Below the pieces are notes generated by a model, which saw only the letters and a program-made list of their open reading frames with translations, had not been told where the DNA came from and did no database searches. Positions 36,011 through 45,001 of a DNA stretch of 64,000 bases are shown in pieces. Both the position numbers and the translations under genes were made by a program. Where the stretch lies: contig CAXXFU010000004.1 in NCBI GenBank assembly GCA_963675235.2, forward strand, positions 558,001-622,000, given 5' to 3'. Position 1 is the first letter of the stretch. Each line of letters starts with the position of its first letter. The DNA comes from JAHJQZ01 sp963675235. GTDB taxonomy: Bacteria > Pseudomonadota > Alphaproteobacteria > Rhizobiales > Devosiaceae.

Positions 36011-37159
36011 ATGACGATCGCGATGGTTCCAGCAAATGCTGGAATGGAACTAGAGACATTCATCGGGTTGCCGGTTCGTCTGTACGCGGCTTATTCGGAC
36101 TTTGTGCCGCCGTTGAAGATGGATCGAGAGAGCGTTCTTCATCCGGACAAGGCCGCGTTTTTCAAGCACGGCAAAGCCCAGTACTGGCTCGCCTATCGAG
36201 ACGGGAACCCTGTTGGCCGCATATCTGCGCAGATCGATTTTTCTCAGCCGCCGGGCGTTTTCGACGATGCTGGCCTGTTCGGGTGCATTGATGCGATCGA
36301 CGACCCGGCTGTAACCCGGGCGCTGTTCGAAACAGCGGAAGCCTGGTTGCGCGCCGAGGGATGCAGCCGAGTCATGGGACCGTTCCTGCTGTCGATCAAT
36401 GGCGAGCCGGGCCTGCTGGTCGATGGTCGCGACGAGCCTCCGCTGGTCATGGTGCCCTGGCATCCGGTCTATCTCGAGAGGCATCTTTTAGCCCACGGCT
36501 TCGCGCCGGCGCACGATCTGCACTACTGGCGTCTCGACGATCTGACGACAAAGCTCGCGGCGCTTCACAAGCGACAGCGGACCGGCAACCGTTTTAGCGA
36601 TCTCGTCGTGCGCAAGGTCGACATGAAAAACCTGCCGCGCGACCTGGAAATCATGCGGACCATCTATAACGACGCATGGAAGAACAACTGGGGTTTCGTG
36701 CCACTCGAGAAGGTCGATCTCGACGCAATCAGCACCGATCTCAAGCCTTTCGTGAAGCCGGAGTTTGGCTTCATCGTTGAAAAGGCTGGCGAACCAATTG
36801 CGACGGCGATGATCGTTCCAAACCTGTTCGAGATCACGCACGATGTCGGCGCAAACCCGTCACTGTTGGGATTCATGAAACTTGGTCTGCGCACGCTGTT
36901 CCATGAGTTTCACACCGGCCATGCCATCATTCTCGGCGTGAATTCCGAATTTCGGCATTCGGTCGGTGGCGCCATGATAGCCATGACGCTCGTGAACGAG
37001 ATAGTTGAACGCTTCGCCGATCCGAAGCATGCGTCCGGCTGGTTCGAAGCTGGCTGGGTTCTTGAAGACAACCTGCCGCTTCAGAAGATCCTTGAGACCT
37101 ATGGCTTTGAGAAAAAGCGCACCCTCAGATTGTTCGAAAAGAGCCTCGACGGTGCGTAG
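36011..37159 (+). CDS. GNAT-fold acyltransferase family protein, possible N-acyltransferase
   Basis: A protein of 382 residues. It opens with FIGLPVRLYAAYSDFVPPLK, then KAQYWLAYRDGNPVGRISAQ, a GNAT-like beta-strand pair, and GVNSEFRHSVGGAMIAMTLV near residue 320. This long GNAT-type family is often misannotated as dATP pyrophosphohydrolase. In Caulobacter the bacterial ceramide synthase is a GNAT-superfamily protein, so N-acylation of a sphingoid-like amine is a reasonable role here. GGAGG lies 11 nt before the ATG. It starts 269 nt from the divergent SDR and is followed by the PKS 191 nt downstream, so it is probably the first gene of the PKS unit. The acyl donor and acceptor are not known. 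Confidence 0.8.
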   Translation: MTIAMVPANAGMELETFIGLPVRLYAAYSDFVPPLKMDRESVLHPDKAAFFKHGKAQYWLAYRDGNPVGRISAQIDFSQPPGVFDDAGLFGCIDAIDDPAVTRALFETAEAWLRAEGCSRVMGPFLLSINGEPGLLVDGRDEPPLVMVPWHPVYLERHLLAHGFAPAHDLHYWRLDDLTTKLAALHKRQRTGNRFSDLVVRKVDMKNLPRDLEIMRTIYNDAWKNNWGFVPLEKVDLDAISTDLKPFVKPEFGFIVEKAGEPIATAMIVPNLFEITHDVGANPSLLGFMKLGLRTLFHEFHTGHAIILGVNSEFRHSVGGAMIAMTLVNEIVERFADPKHASGWFEAGWVLEDNLPLQKILETYGFEKKRTLRLFEKSLDGA

Positions 37160-37350
37160 TCTGATCGTGTCTGAAATTGCCCCTACTCCCAAATCCTGCC
37201 TTTCTCCCGAAGAGGAAACCAGCATGGCGCACTTGCCGCAGGCGGGAGAGGAAAAACATGCCTAGACTATTGTCTGATGAAGGGCGTGGCGGCGCTCATG
37301 CGGACACCTAGACATGACTTCATGCGGCAATTGGGGGATTTCGACAGAAC

Positions 37351-40300
37351 ATGAAGCGCGACACCTTTGGCAGCACTTCCTATGAGCCGATAGCCATCGT
37401 CGGCATCGGTTGCCGCTATCCGGGAGGAATTGTCTCGCCCGACACTTTCTGGGATTTTCTCATGCGCGGCGGCGATGGCACACGTGAAGTGCCGGAAAGC
37501 CGCTGGAGCCTCGATCGGCACTATGACCCGGAGCGCGGCAAGCCCGGAAAGCTCTATGCCAAGCGCGGCGGCTTTCTCGACAACGTCACTGGTTTCGACG
37601 CGCAGTTCTTCGGCATCTCGCCCCGCGAAGCCGCCTATATGGATCCGCAGCAGCGTCTCCTGCTTCAGACGACGTGGGAAGCCTTTGAGGATGCAGGCAT
37701 CCCGGCGACCAGTCTGGAGCACCACAAGGTGGGCGTGTTCATCGGGCTGTTCACGCACGATTACGAAAACCTGCACATGCGGACAACTGAGCGGCACCTG
37801 CAGTCGTCGCATTCGGCAACTGGCATGTCGACAACCATCTCGGCCAATCGCCTGTCCTATGCCTTCGATTTCATGGGGCCGTCGATGGTCATTGACACGG
37901 CCTGCTCGTCCTCACTTGTCGCCACGCACCTTGCCTGCCGTGCGCTGCAATCGGGCGAAGCGGAGATCGCGGTCGCCGGCGGGGTCAACCTCCAGCTTGC
38001 ACCCGAGATGACCATGGCGCTCAGCAACGCTTCGATGCTCGCACCCGACGGGCACAGCAAGAGCTTTGATGCGCGCGCCAACGGCTATGCCCGTGCCGAA
38101 GGTGTCGGCGTTGTTGTGCTCAAGCCTTTCGAAAAGGCCGAGGAGGACGGCGATGCCATCTATGCGGTCATCGCCGGCAGTGCCGTCAACCAGGATGGCC
38201 ACAGCGCCGGCATTACGGTTCCGAACGGTGACGCTCAGCAAATCGTCATACGCGACGCATTGGCCAATGCCACTCTCTCTGGCGCCGACATTTCCTACGT
38301 GGAAGCACACGGCACCGGTACGGCGGTCGGCGATCCGATCGAGACTAGTGCTCTCGGCTCGGTTCTGGCTAACGATGCACCGCAGCGTGATCCGTGCGTC
38401 ATCGGTTCGGTCAAAAGCAATTTCGGCCATGCAGAATCGGCGGCCGGCGTGGCCGGGCTGATCAAGGTCGCGCTCATGCAGCGCCACGGCCGCATCCCGG
38501 CCAATCTGCATTTTGAAACGCCCAATCCTGCTATCGCATTTGACAAATTGCGGCTGAGGGTGCCGACGGCCTCCGAGGACTGGCCGGCCAACGCCGACGG
38601 TCAGCGGTTCGCCGGTGTCAACTCGTTCGGCTTCGGCGGCACAAACGCCCATGTCGTTGTCGCGCGTGCGCCGCAATCCACTGTTCTGGAGAAAAAGCCA
38701 GAAACCCACGGCGCCACCATGCTCTGCCTGTCGGCGCGGGGCCAGGCGGCGCTCGGCCAGAACGCCGCCAATCTATCGGCATTCCTCAGGTCCGACGCCG
38801 CGGCAGCGCTGGATCTCGACGATATCGCTGCCGAACTCGCTCTTGGCCGTGCCCATCTAGGTGACCGGCTCGTCGTTGCGGCAAAAGACCGGGAACAGGC
38901 GACCGAACTTCTCGACGGCTTTGCAGCGGGCAACCGTCAGCAGGGCGTCGTGTCGGGATCCGCCAGCACGCCGGGACGTCTGGCATTCGTGTGCTCCGGC
39001 ATGGGGCAGCAATGGTGGGCCATGGGGCGCGGTCTCATCGCTTCGGAGCCGGTCTTTGCAGCTAAAATCGCCGAAATCGATGAGCAGTTTGCCGCGCTCT
39101 CCGATGACACTCGACTGGCGCGATTGTTCGAGATGGATGAAGAGTCATCCCAGATCAATCGGACCCAATATGCCCAAAGGGCGATTTTCGCCGTGCAGGT
39201 CGGCTTGTCGGCTCTGTGGGAGTCGATCGGCCTTCATCCTGATTTCGTCGTCGGTCACAGCGTCGGTGAGGTCGCCGCGACCCATATCGCCGGCGCGCTG
39301 TCGCTTGAGGATGCTGTCCTGACCAGCTTCCACCGCAGCCGGCTGCAGGCCCGGCTTGCAGGTCGAGGCGGCATGCTTGCTGTCGGCCTTTCCCGAGCGG
39401 AAATCCTGCCTTACCTCGCGGGTATCGAAGACACGGTTTCCCTTGGCGCAATGAACAGTCCGGGCAGCGTCACGCTCGCCGGCGACACGGCCGAACTTCA
39501 AAAGCTCTGCAACCGGTTCGAAAACGAGCAGATCTTTGCGCGCATGCTCAATGTCGAGCTACCGTATCACTCGCCCGTCATGGACGAGATCGCGCCGGAA
39601 TTCCGCCAGGCGCTGGAGACCATTTCTCCCAGGCAGACCCGAATCCCGCTTGTCTCGACCGTCACTGGCTCGCTGATCGACGGAGAGGCGCTCGATGGCG
39701 AGTACTGGGCGCGCAATATCAGGAACCCGGTGAGCTTCCGGCAGGCCATGAAAGCATTGGCCGAAGCAGGGTGTACGCAATTCATCGAGCTGGGTGCTCA
39801 CCCGGTTCTTGCGACATCGATCAGCGAATGCCTTGCCGCCGATGGCGTCAATGGAATGCCTGTCGCCTCGCTGCGGCGCAAGCAGGACGATGCAATCGTT
39901 TTCTGGTCTGCTGTAGGACAGCTTCACTGCGCTGGCCGCGACATCCGGTTCGAGCAATTGTTCAGACGCGGAGGGAAACGCCTCGATCTGCCGAAATACG
40001 CCTGGCAGAACGTCGATTTCTGGACGGAGTCGGTGGAATCTCACGTCAATCGAACCGGACGGGAAGCCGACGGGGTGCCCAAGGCGCATCCGCTGCTCGG
40101 CGACCGGCAGAGTGCACCGACTCCAACCTTCCGGGCAGAGATCGGGCTGGAACGTCCCAGTTACCTCAAGGATCACAGGGTCCAGGGCTCGCCGGTCTTT
40201 CCCGCTGCCGGATATGTCGAGGCGGCGCTTGCCGCCTGCAGGACACGGGCGGGCGAAGGCCAGCCACTGGCGCTCACTGCGGTCAAGATAGATTCAGCCC

Positions 40301-43300
40301 TGGTCCTCAGCGACAAACTTCCGAGCTATCTGCAGGTATCGCTCGACAAGGACGGCCGGTTCGAAATTCACAGCCTGACGGGTAAGCCGGGCGACCAGCA
40401 CTGGATGCGCCACGTCACCGGAACGGCAACGCCCATTCCCGAAGCCGAGACACCTGTCGATATCGACTGGAGCGCCATCGAAGCGCGCCTTGCCGCGAGT
40501 GAGGATGGCGACGACTTCTACGCCCGTTTCGAGGGTACCGGACTTGGATACGGCCCGCGGTTCCGCAATATCGACGCGGCCTGGATCGGCGACGAGGAAG
40601 TGCTCGGCCATTTTGACGAGGCGGCGACGCCTGAGACGGAACGATCCGATTACCTCATCCATCCGGCTGTGCTCGATTCAACCTTTCAACTGCTTGCCGG
40701 CTTGCCTGAGGACGGCACCTTTCTGCCGGTCGGCATAGAACGGATCGTTCTGTTCCGGCCGAAACAGACCATCGCCTGGGCCTATATGCATCTCAACGAG
40801 CGGAGCAAGACACGCATAAGGGCGGATATTCAGATCGCCAATGCCGATGGCGATATCATCGCCTCGGTCGAGGGTCTCGTCTGCCAGCTTTTCGAGAATG
40901 CGGACAGCGCGGCGGATGCCGAAGACACCTTCCTATACGCCGACACCTGGGTGGAAACCCCTCTCGAAGCCGCCGATGGCGCGCCTGCCGGAACAGCGAG
41001 CATGCTCGATATCGATGCGCTCGCCGCCCGGTTGCAGACGCGATACCTGTCACAAGACCAAGAGAACCGACACCGCAACCACGTTATGGTGGCGCTGCCC
41101 CAACTCAATGCGCTGGCACTGTCTTTCCTGACCGATGCCCTGACCGAACTGGGCTGGCGCTGGGACGTTGCCCAGCCCTTCACCACCGATGCGCTCATGG
41201 CGTCGCTCGGCGTCGTGCCGCGCCATCACCGCTTCGTGTCCCGCATGCTCAAGCTGCTGGCGGAAACAGGCGTGCTCGCAGGCGAAGCCGATGGCTGGCG
41301 GGTCGTTCAGAAGCCGTCCAAAGACACCGCAGCGGAACGCTGGCGGGACCTTGTCCGCATTCACCCGGACTGCCACGCCGAACTGGTTCTGATCGAACGG
41401 TGCGGCGCCGCATTGACGCGCTTCCTGACCGGTGAGGATGATCCGCTTTTTGCCTTGTTCCCCAAGGATTGTCCGGTAGCCGAACAGCTCTATACGGACG
41501 CCCCCACCTTCAAGCCCTACAATTATATCGTCCGCGACCTCGTTCGCCAGACCGTCGCAAATCTGCCCAAAGGGCGGCGTCTGCGCGTTCTTGAAATCGG
41601 TGCGGGCACAGGCGGGCTTGCTGCCTATGTCCTGGCTATGCTCCCACCCGAACGCACCGAATATGTCTTCACCGATGTCTCCGAACGGTTTCTCGGCCAG
41701 GCGCGTCAACGCTTCCGCAACTACGCGTTTGTCCACTATGAAAAACTCGATATCGAAGCTAACCCGATCGGACAGGGCTTTGCAGCGGGAAGCTTCGATC
41801 TCGTGCTCGGTGGCGATGTCGTGCACGCGACGTCAGATGTCGGCGTGACCCTGTCGCACATTCAGGGGTTGCTCAGGCCGGGCGGCGCTATGGCCCTGAT
41901 CGAGTCGACCAACACTCCGGTCTGGTTCGATTTCGTCTTCGGGCTACTGCCCGGATGGTGGGCCTTCACCGATAACGAAACCCGGCCTGATCATGCGACA
42001 TTGCCTGTTTCGCGTTGGCTCGAAGTCCTTTCCGCCGCCGGTTTCGAGGCCGCAAATGCCATATCCGGCGAATTCGACGACTATGTCGATCCGCAAAGCG
42101 TGCTTGTTGCCCGCAAGCCCTTGCATTCGGAACCGGCAAGTCTATGGCGCTCCGCCAGCGCGCTTCCCGCCATTGATGCGCTTCGCACGGTGCTGGTGCT
42201 TGAAGACGGCGATGGCGTCGCTGAAGAGTTGGCGGCGCGCCTGGGCGATCTCGGCGTTGGCGCGCGTGTTCTTCCCGCCGGTGCGTCGCTGGATGATGGG
42301 CTTTTGTCGGCATCGATCGATCCCGGCGCCGAGTCCCAGCCGCCTGTTGTGGTTGATCTGCGCCATCTGCGCCAACCTGACGATACCGATCCTGTTGCGG
42401 CTCCGTCGCAGGACGCAACCAAGATGTGCACCGATCTTCAGGCGTTGGTGCTGACCCTTGCCGGCACTGTGAATCAAGGCCGTCCGGAACTCTGGGTCGT
42501 CACCAGCGGTGCCGAGATCATCGAAGGCGACACGCCCAATCTTGCCTGTGCGGCGGTCCGCGGCTTTGCCCGCTCGGTAATGAACGAGCACGCAGACGTC
42601 GACACCCGCCTTGTCGACCTTGGCAAGATGCCGCACGAGGACGAATTGGCCGCTCTGGCACGGGAGATCGTATCCGGCACGCGCGAACCGGAAATCGCCT
42701 TGCGCCAGGCACGCCGCTATGTCAGCCGCGTCCACCGTCATCAGGTCCTCCGAGAAACCGACGATCTTGAGACGCAGTACCGTTTGCACGCGACAGGGCG
42801 GCCAGCCCCGGAAGATCTGGCTTTCCACGAAGCCGATCTCGCCACACCTGGCCAGGGCGAAGTGCAGCTCCGGATTCGCGCGACAGGCGTCAATTTCAAG
42901 GACTACGCCCTTCATTCCGGGCTGGTCGACGTCGAGGCGGGCGAACTTGGCATGGAGGCCTCCGGCACCGTCCTGGCGACAGGGCCGGGTGTAACCGGCC
43001 TGGCGCCCGGCGATGACGCTTACGGCTTTGTCCACAATGGCATGGATTCGACAGTTAACGTGCCGGCCCGCATGCTGGTGAAAAAGCCGAAATCGCTAAG
43101 CTTCGAGGATGCGGCGGGAATACCGGTTGTGTTCTTTTCCGCCTACCACGCCCTCAAATATCAAGCGGGACTTCAGAACGGAGAGACGGTGCTCGTGCAT
43201 ACGGGCGCCAGCGGGCTCGGACTTGCCGCAATTGCCGTGGCGCGCTCGCTCGGCGCCAGGGTTCTGGCGACAGCAGGTACGCCGGAGAAACGCGCCTATC

Positions 43301-44997
43301 TCAAGGCGCTCGGCATCGGCTATGTCGGCGATTCCCGCAGCGCATCCTTTGCAGTCGAGGTTATGGACCATGTCGGCGGCAGCGGTGTTGACGTTGTTCT
43401 CAACACCCTCAATACCAAGCTCAACCTTCACAATTTCGAAATACTGACGCCCGGCACCGGGCGCCTGATCGATGTCGCCAATGTCCACTACGACGCCGAG
43501 ATTTCCTACGGTCTGTTCGCCAGGGGACTATCTGTTTCCGGGTTCGACCTCGACATTCTGGCGCGTAAAAACCCGGCCTACGTCACGAAGGTTCTTGCCG
43601 AGATCGGCGAGCATTTCGCCTCCGGCGCTCTGACGCCGATTCCCTATCGCACAATCGCTATCGATCGCTTGTCCGAAGTGCTGCAAAGCGTGCGCAAGGC
43701 AAGTCATATCGGCAAGCTTGTCGTCTCCCACCGCGAAACCACGCTGCCGATTGTCCCACAATCCGGCGCCTTGGCACTATCGGACACGGCAAGCTATTTC
43801 ATCAGTGGTGGGCTGACCGGTTTTGGATTGGCAACGGCGAGATGGCTAGCCTCCTGCGGCGCCCGTCATCTGGTGCTGGCGGGACGACGCGGCGCAAACA
43901 CGCCGGAAGCGGCATCAGCGCTTGCTGATCTCAGGAAAGCAGGCGTCACCGTCGAAGCCGTGACTTGCGATGTCACGGACCGGGTGCAACTGGCGGGGGT
44001 CATTGATCGTTTCGGCAAGGATCTGCCGCCACTCAAGGGCATGGTTCACGGTGCCATGGTGTTGCGCGATGCCCCGATCCGCACCATGTCGCACGAGGAC
44101 ATCCACGCCGTTCTGGCCCCCAAGATCGACGGTGCCCTGTATCTGCATCAGCTCACCCGCGATCATAAGCTCGACTTCTTCATCTGCCACTCATCGATTT
44201 CATGTCTTGTCGGAAATCGCGATCAGGCCAATTACGCCGGCGCCAACAAATATATCGAAACGCTGATGGCTATGCGCCAGGCAGAGGGCCGGCCCAGCCT
44301 CGCCATAGGCTGGGGATCGATCGGCGGAACCGGTACCGTCGCCCGTGACAGGCAGATCATGGACGTATTTCTGCGGCAAGGCGTTTACACGCTGTCGCTC
44401 GACAAAGCCTGGGCGACGATCGCTCTGGGACTTGCCGAGGGGCATTCCTATCTCGGTGCCCTTGTCGCCGACTGGCGCAAGCTCGGCAAGTTCGCCCGGG
44501 TTGTCGCCTCGACGCCACGCTTCCGACTGGTTGCCGGATCGTCCGAAGGCGAGAAAAAGGCGTCCGGAAACGGTGAAGGCGAGGAGTCCGCTGCCGGTGC
44601 CACAGACAGCGTTGCGCAGGTCGTCGTCAGGGATATTGCCGGTGTGCTCGGCATGCGTCCGGAGGCGGTCGATGTGAGCAGGCCGTTGCCTGAACTCGGC
44701 TTCGATTCTCTTATGGCAGTCGAACTGAGCGTTGCCCTCGAACACTCGACCGGTCACGGTTTCAACCGCATGTCGCTCCTGCGCCCCGACCTGACCGCGG
44801 CCGAACTCATCTCCGTTGTCGAGGGTGAAGTGTCCGACGCTGCGCCATCGAATGGCGGCGGCACGCCGGCGGCCAACGGGGCCGGTAGGCCGGAACTTAC
44901 CGCGCCGGCTTCAACCGACGCTTCGGAGGTCAACGTCGCCGACCTGAGTGACGCGGAAGTGGATGCGCTTCTGCATGAGCTTTCGGCGGGGGAGTGA
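37351..44997 (+). CDS. rkpA: Type I highly reducing polyketide synthase, RkpA-like
   Basis: A protein of 2548 residues, one complete module. The order is KS (Cys185 in DTACSSSL, EAHGTGTAVGDPIE, KSNFGHAES), AT (Ser637 in GHSVGEV), DH (His942 in KDHRVQGSPVFPAAG, Asp1109 in HPAVLDS), C-methyltransferase (LEIGAGTGG near 1414-1422), ER (GVNFKDYA; GASGLGLAA near 1952), KR (SGGLTGFGLA near 2152; Tyr2295 in NYAGANK) and ACP (Ser2453 in GFDSLM). There is no thioesterase. The C-terminus, DLSDAEVDALLHELSAGE, looks like a docking tail. Iterative use would give a saturated, possibly methyl-branched acyl chain. In S. meliloti RkpA is required for the lipid part of capsular K antigen. The oxoamine synthase 4 nt downstream probably releases the chain. 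Confidence 0.93.
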   Translation: MKRDTFGSTSYEPIAIVGIGCRYPGGIVSPDTFWDFLMRGGDGTREVPESRWSLDRHYDPERGKPGKLYAKRGGFLDNVTGFDAQFFGISPREAAYMDPQQRLLLQTTWEAFEDAGIPATSLEHHKVGVFIGLFTHDYENLHMRTTERHLQSSHSATGMSTTISANRLSYAFDFMGPSMVIDTACSSSLVATHLACRALQSGEAEIAVAGGVNLQLAPEMTMALSNASMLAPDGHSKSFDARANGYARAEGVGVVVLKPFEKAEEDGDAIYAVIAGSAVNQDGHSAGITVPNGDAQQIVIRDALANATLSGADISYVEAHGTGTAVGDPIETSALGSVLANDAPQRDPCVIGSVKSNFGHAESAAGVAGLIKVALMQRHGRIPANLHFETPNPAIAFDKLRLRVPTASEDWPANADGQRFAGVNSFGFGGTNAHVVVARAPQSTVLEKKPETHGATMLCLSARGQAALGQNAANLSAFLRSDAAAALDLDDIAAELALGRAHLGDRLVVAAKDREQATELLDGFAAGNRQQGVVSGSASTPGRLAFVCSGMGQQWWAMGRGLIASEPVFAAKIAEIDEQFAALSDDTRLARLFEMDEESSQINRTQYAQRAIFAVQVGLSALWESIGLHPDFVVGHSVGEVAATHIAGALSLEDAVLTSFHRSRLQARLAGRGGMLAVGLSRAEILPYLAGIEDTVSLGAMNSPGSVTLAGDTAELQKLCNRFENEQIFARMLNVELPYHSPVMDEIAPEFRQALETISPRQTRIPLVSTVTGSLIDGEALDGEYWARNIRNPVSFRQAMKALAEAGCTQFIELGAHPVLATSISECLAADGVNGMPVASLRRKQDDAIVFWSAVGQLHCAGRDIRFEQLFRRGGKRLDLPKYAWQNVDFWTESVESHVNRTGREADGVPKAHPLLGDRQSAPTPTFRAEIGLERPSYLKDHRVQGSPVFPAAGYVEAALAACRTRAGEGQPLALTAVKIDSALVLSDKLPSYLQVSLDKDGRFEIHSLTGKPGDQHWMRHVTGTATPIPEAETPVDIDWSAIEARLAASEDGDDFYARFEGTGLGYGPRFRNIDAAWIGDEEVLGHFDEAATPETERSDYLIHPAVLDSTFQLLAGLPEDGTFLPVGIERIVLFRPKQTIAWAYMHLNERSKTRIRADIQIANADGDIIASVEGLVCQLFENADSAADAEDTFLYADTWVETPLEAADGAPAGTASMLDIDALAARLQTRYLSQDQENRHRNHVMVALPQLNALALSFLTDALTELGWRWDVAQPFTTDALMASLGVVPRHHRFVSRMLKLLAETGVLAGEADGWRVVQKPSKDTAAERWRDLVRIHPDCHAELVLIERCGAALTRFLTGEDDPLFALFPKDCPVAEQLYTDAPTFKPYNYIVRDLVRQTVANLPKGRRLRVLEIGAGTGGLAAYVLAMLPPERTEYVFTDVSERFLGQARQRFRNYAFVHYEKLDIEANPIGQGFAAGSFDLVLGGDVVHATSDVGVTLSHIQGLLRPGGAMALIESTNTPVWFDFVFGLLPGWWAFTDNETRPDHATLPVSRWLEVLSAAGFEAANAISGEFDDYVDPQSVLVARKPLHSEPASLWRSASALPAIDALRTVLVLEDGDGVAEELAARLGDLGVGARVLPAGASLDDGLLSASIDPGAESQPPVVVDLRHLRQPDDTDPVAAPSQDATKMCTDLQALVLTLAGTVNQGRPELWVVTSGAEIIEGDTPNLACAAVRGFARSVMNEHADVDTRLVDLGKMPHEDELAALAREIVSGTREPEIALRQARRYVSRVHRHQVLRETDDLETQYRLHATGRPAPEDLAFHEADLATPGQGEVQLRIRATGVNFKDYALHSGLVDVEAGELGMEASGTVLATGPGVTGLAPGDDAYGFVHNGMDSTVNVPARMLVKKPKSLSFEDAAGIPVVFFSAYHALKYQAGLQNGETVLVHTGASGLGLAAIAVARSLGARVLATAGTPEKRAYLKALGIGYVGDSRSASFAVEVMDHVGGSGVDVVLNTLNTKLNLHNFEILTPGTGRLIDVANVHYDAEISYGLFARGLSVSGFDLDILARKNPAYVTKVLAEIGEHFASGALTPIPYRTIAIDRLSEVLQSVRKASHIGKLVVSHRETTLPIVPQSGALALSDTASYFISGGLTGFGLATARWLASCGARHLVLAGRRGANTPEAASALADLRKAGVTVEAVTCDVTDRVQLAGVIDRFGKDLPPLKGMVHGAMVLRDAPIRTMSHEDIHAVLAPKIDGALYLHQLTRDHKLDFFICHSSISCLVGNRDQANYAGANKYIETLMAMRQAEGRPSLAIGWGSIGGTGTVARDRQIMDVFLRQGVYTLSLDKAWATIALGLAEGHSYLGALVADWRKLGKFARVVASTPRFRLVAGSSEGEKKASGNGEGEESAAGATDSVAQVVVRDIAGVLGMRPEAVDVSRPLPELGFDSLMAVELSVALEHSTGHGFNRMSLLRPDLTAAELISVVEGEVSDAAPSNGGGTPAANGAGRPELTAPASTDASEVNVADLSDAEVDALLHELSAGE

Positions 44998-45001
44998 TAT
45001 C

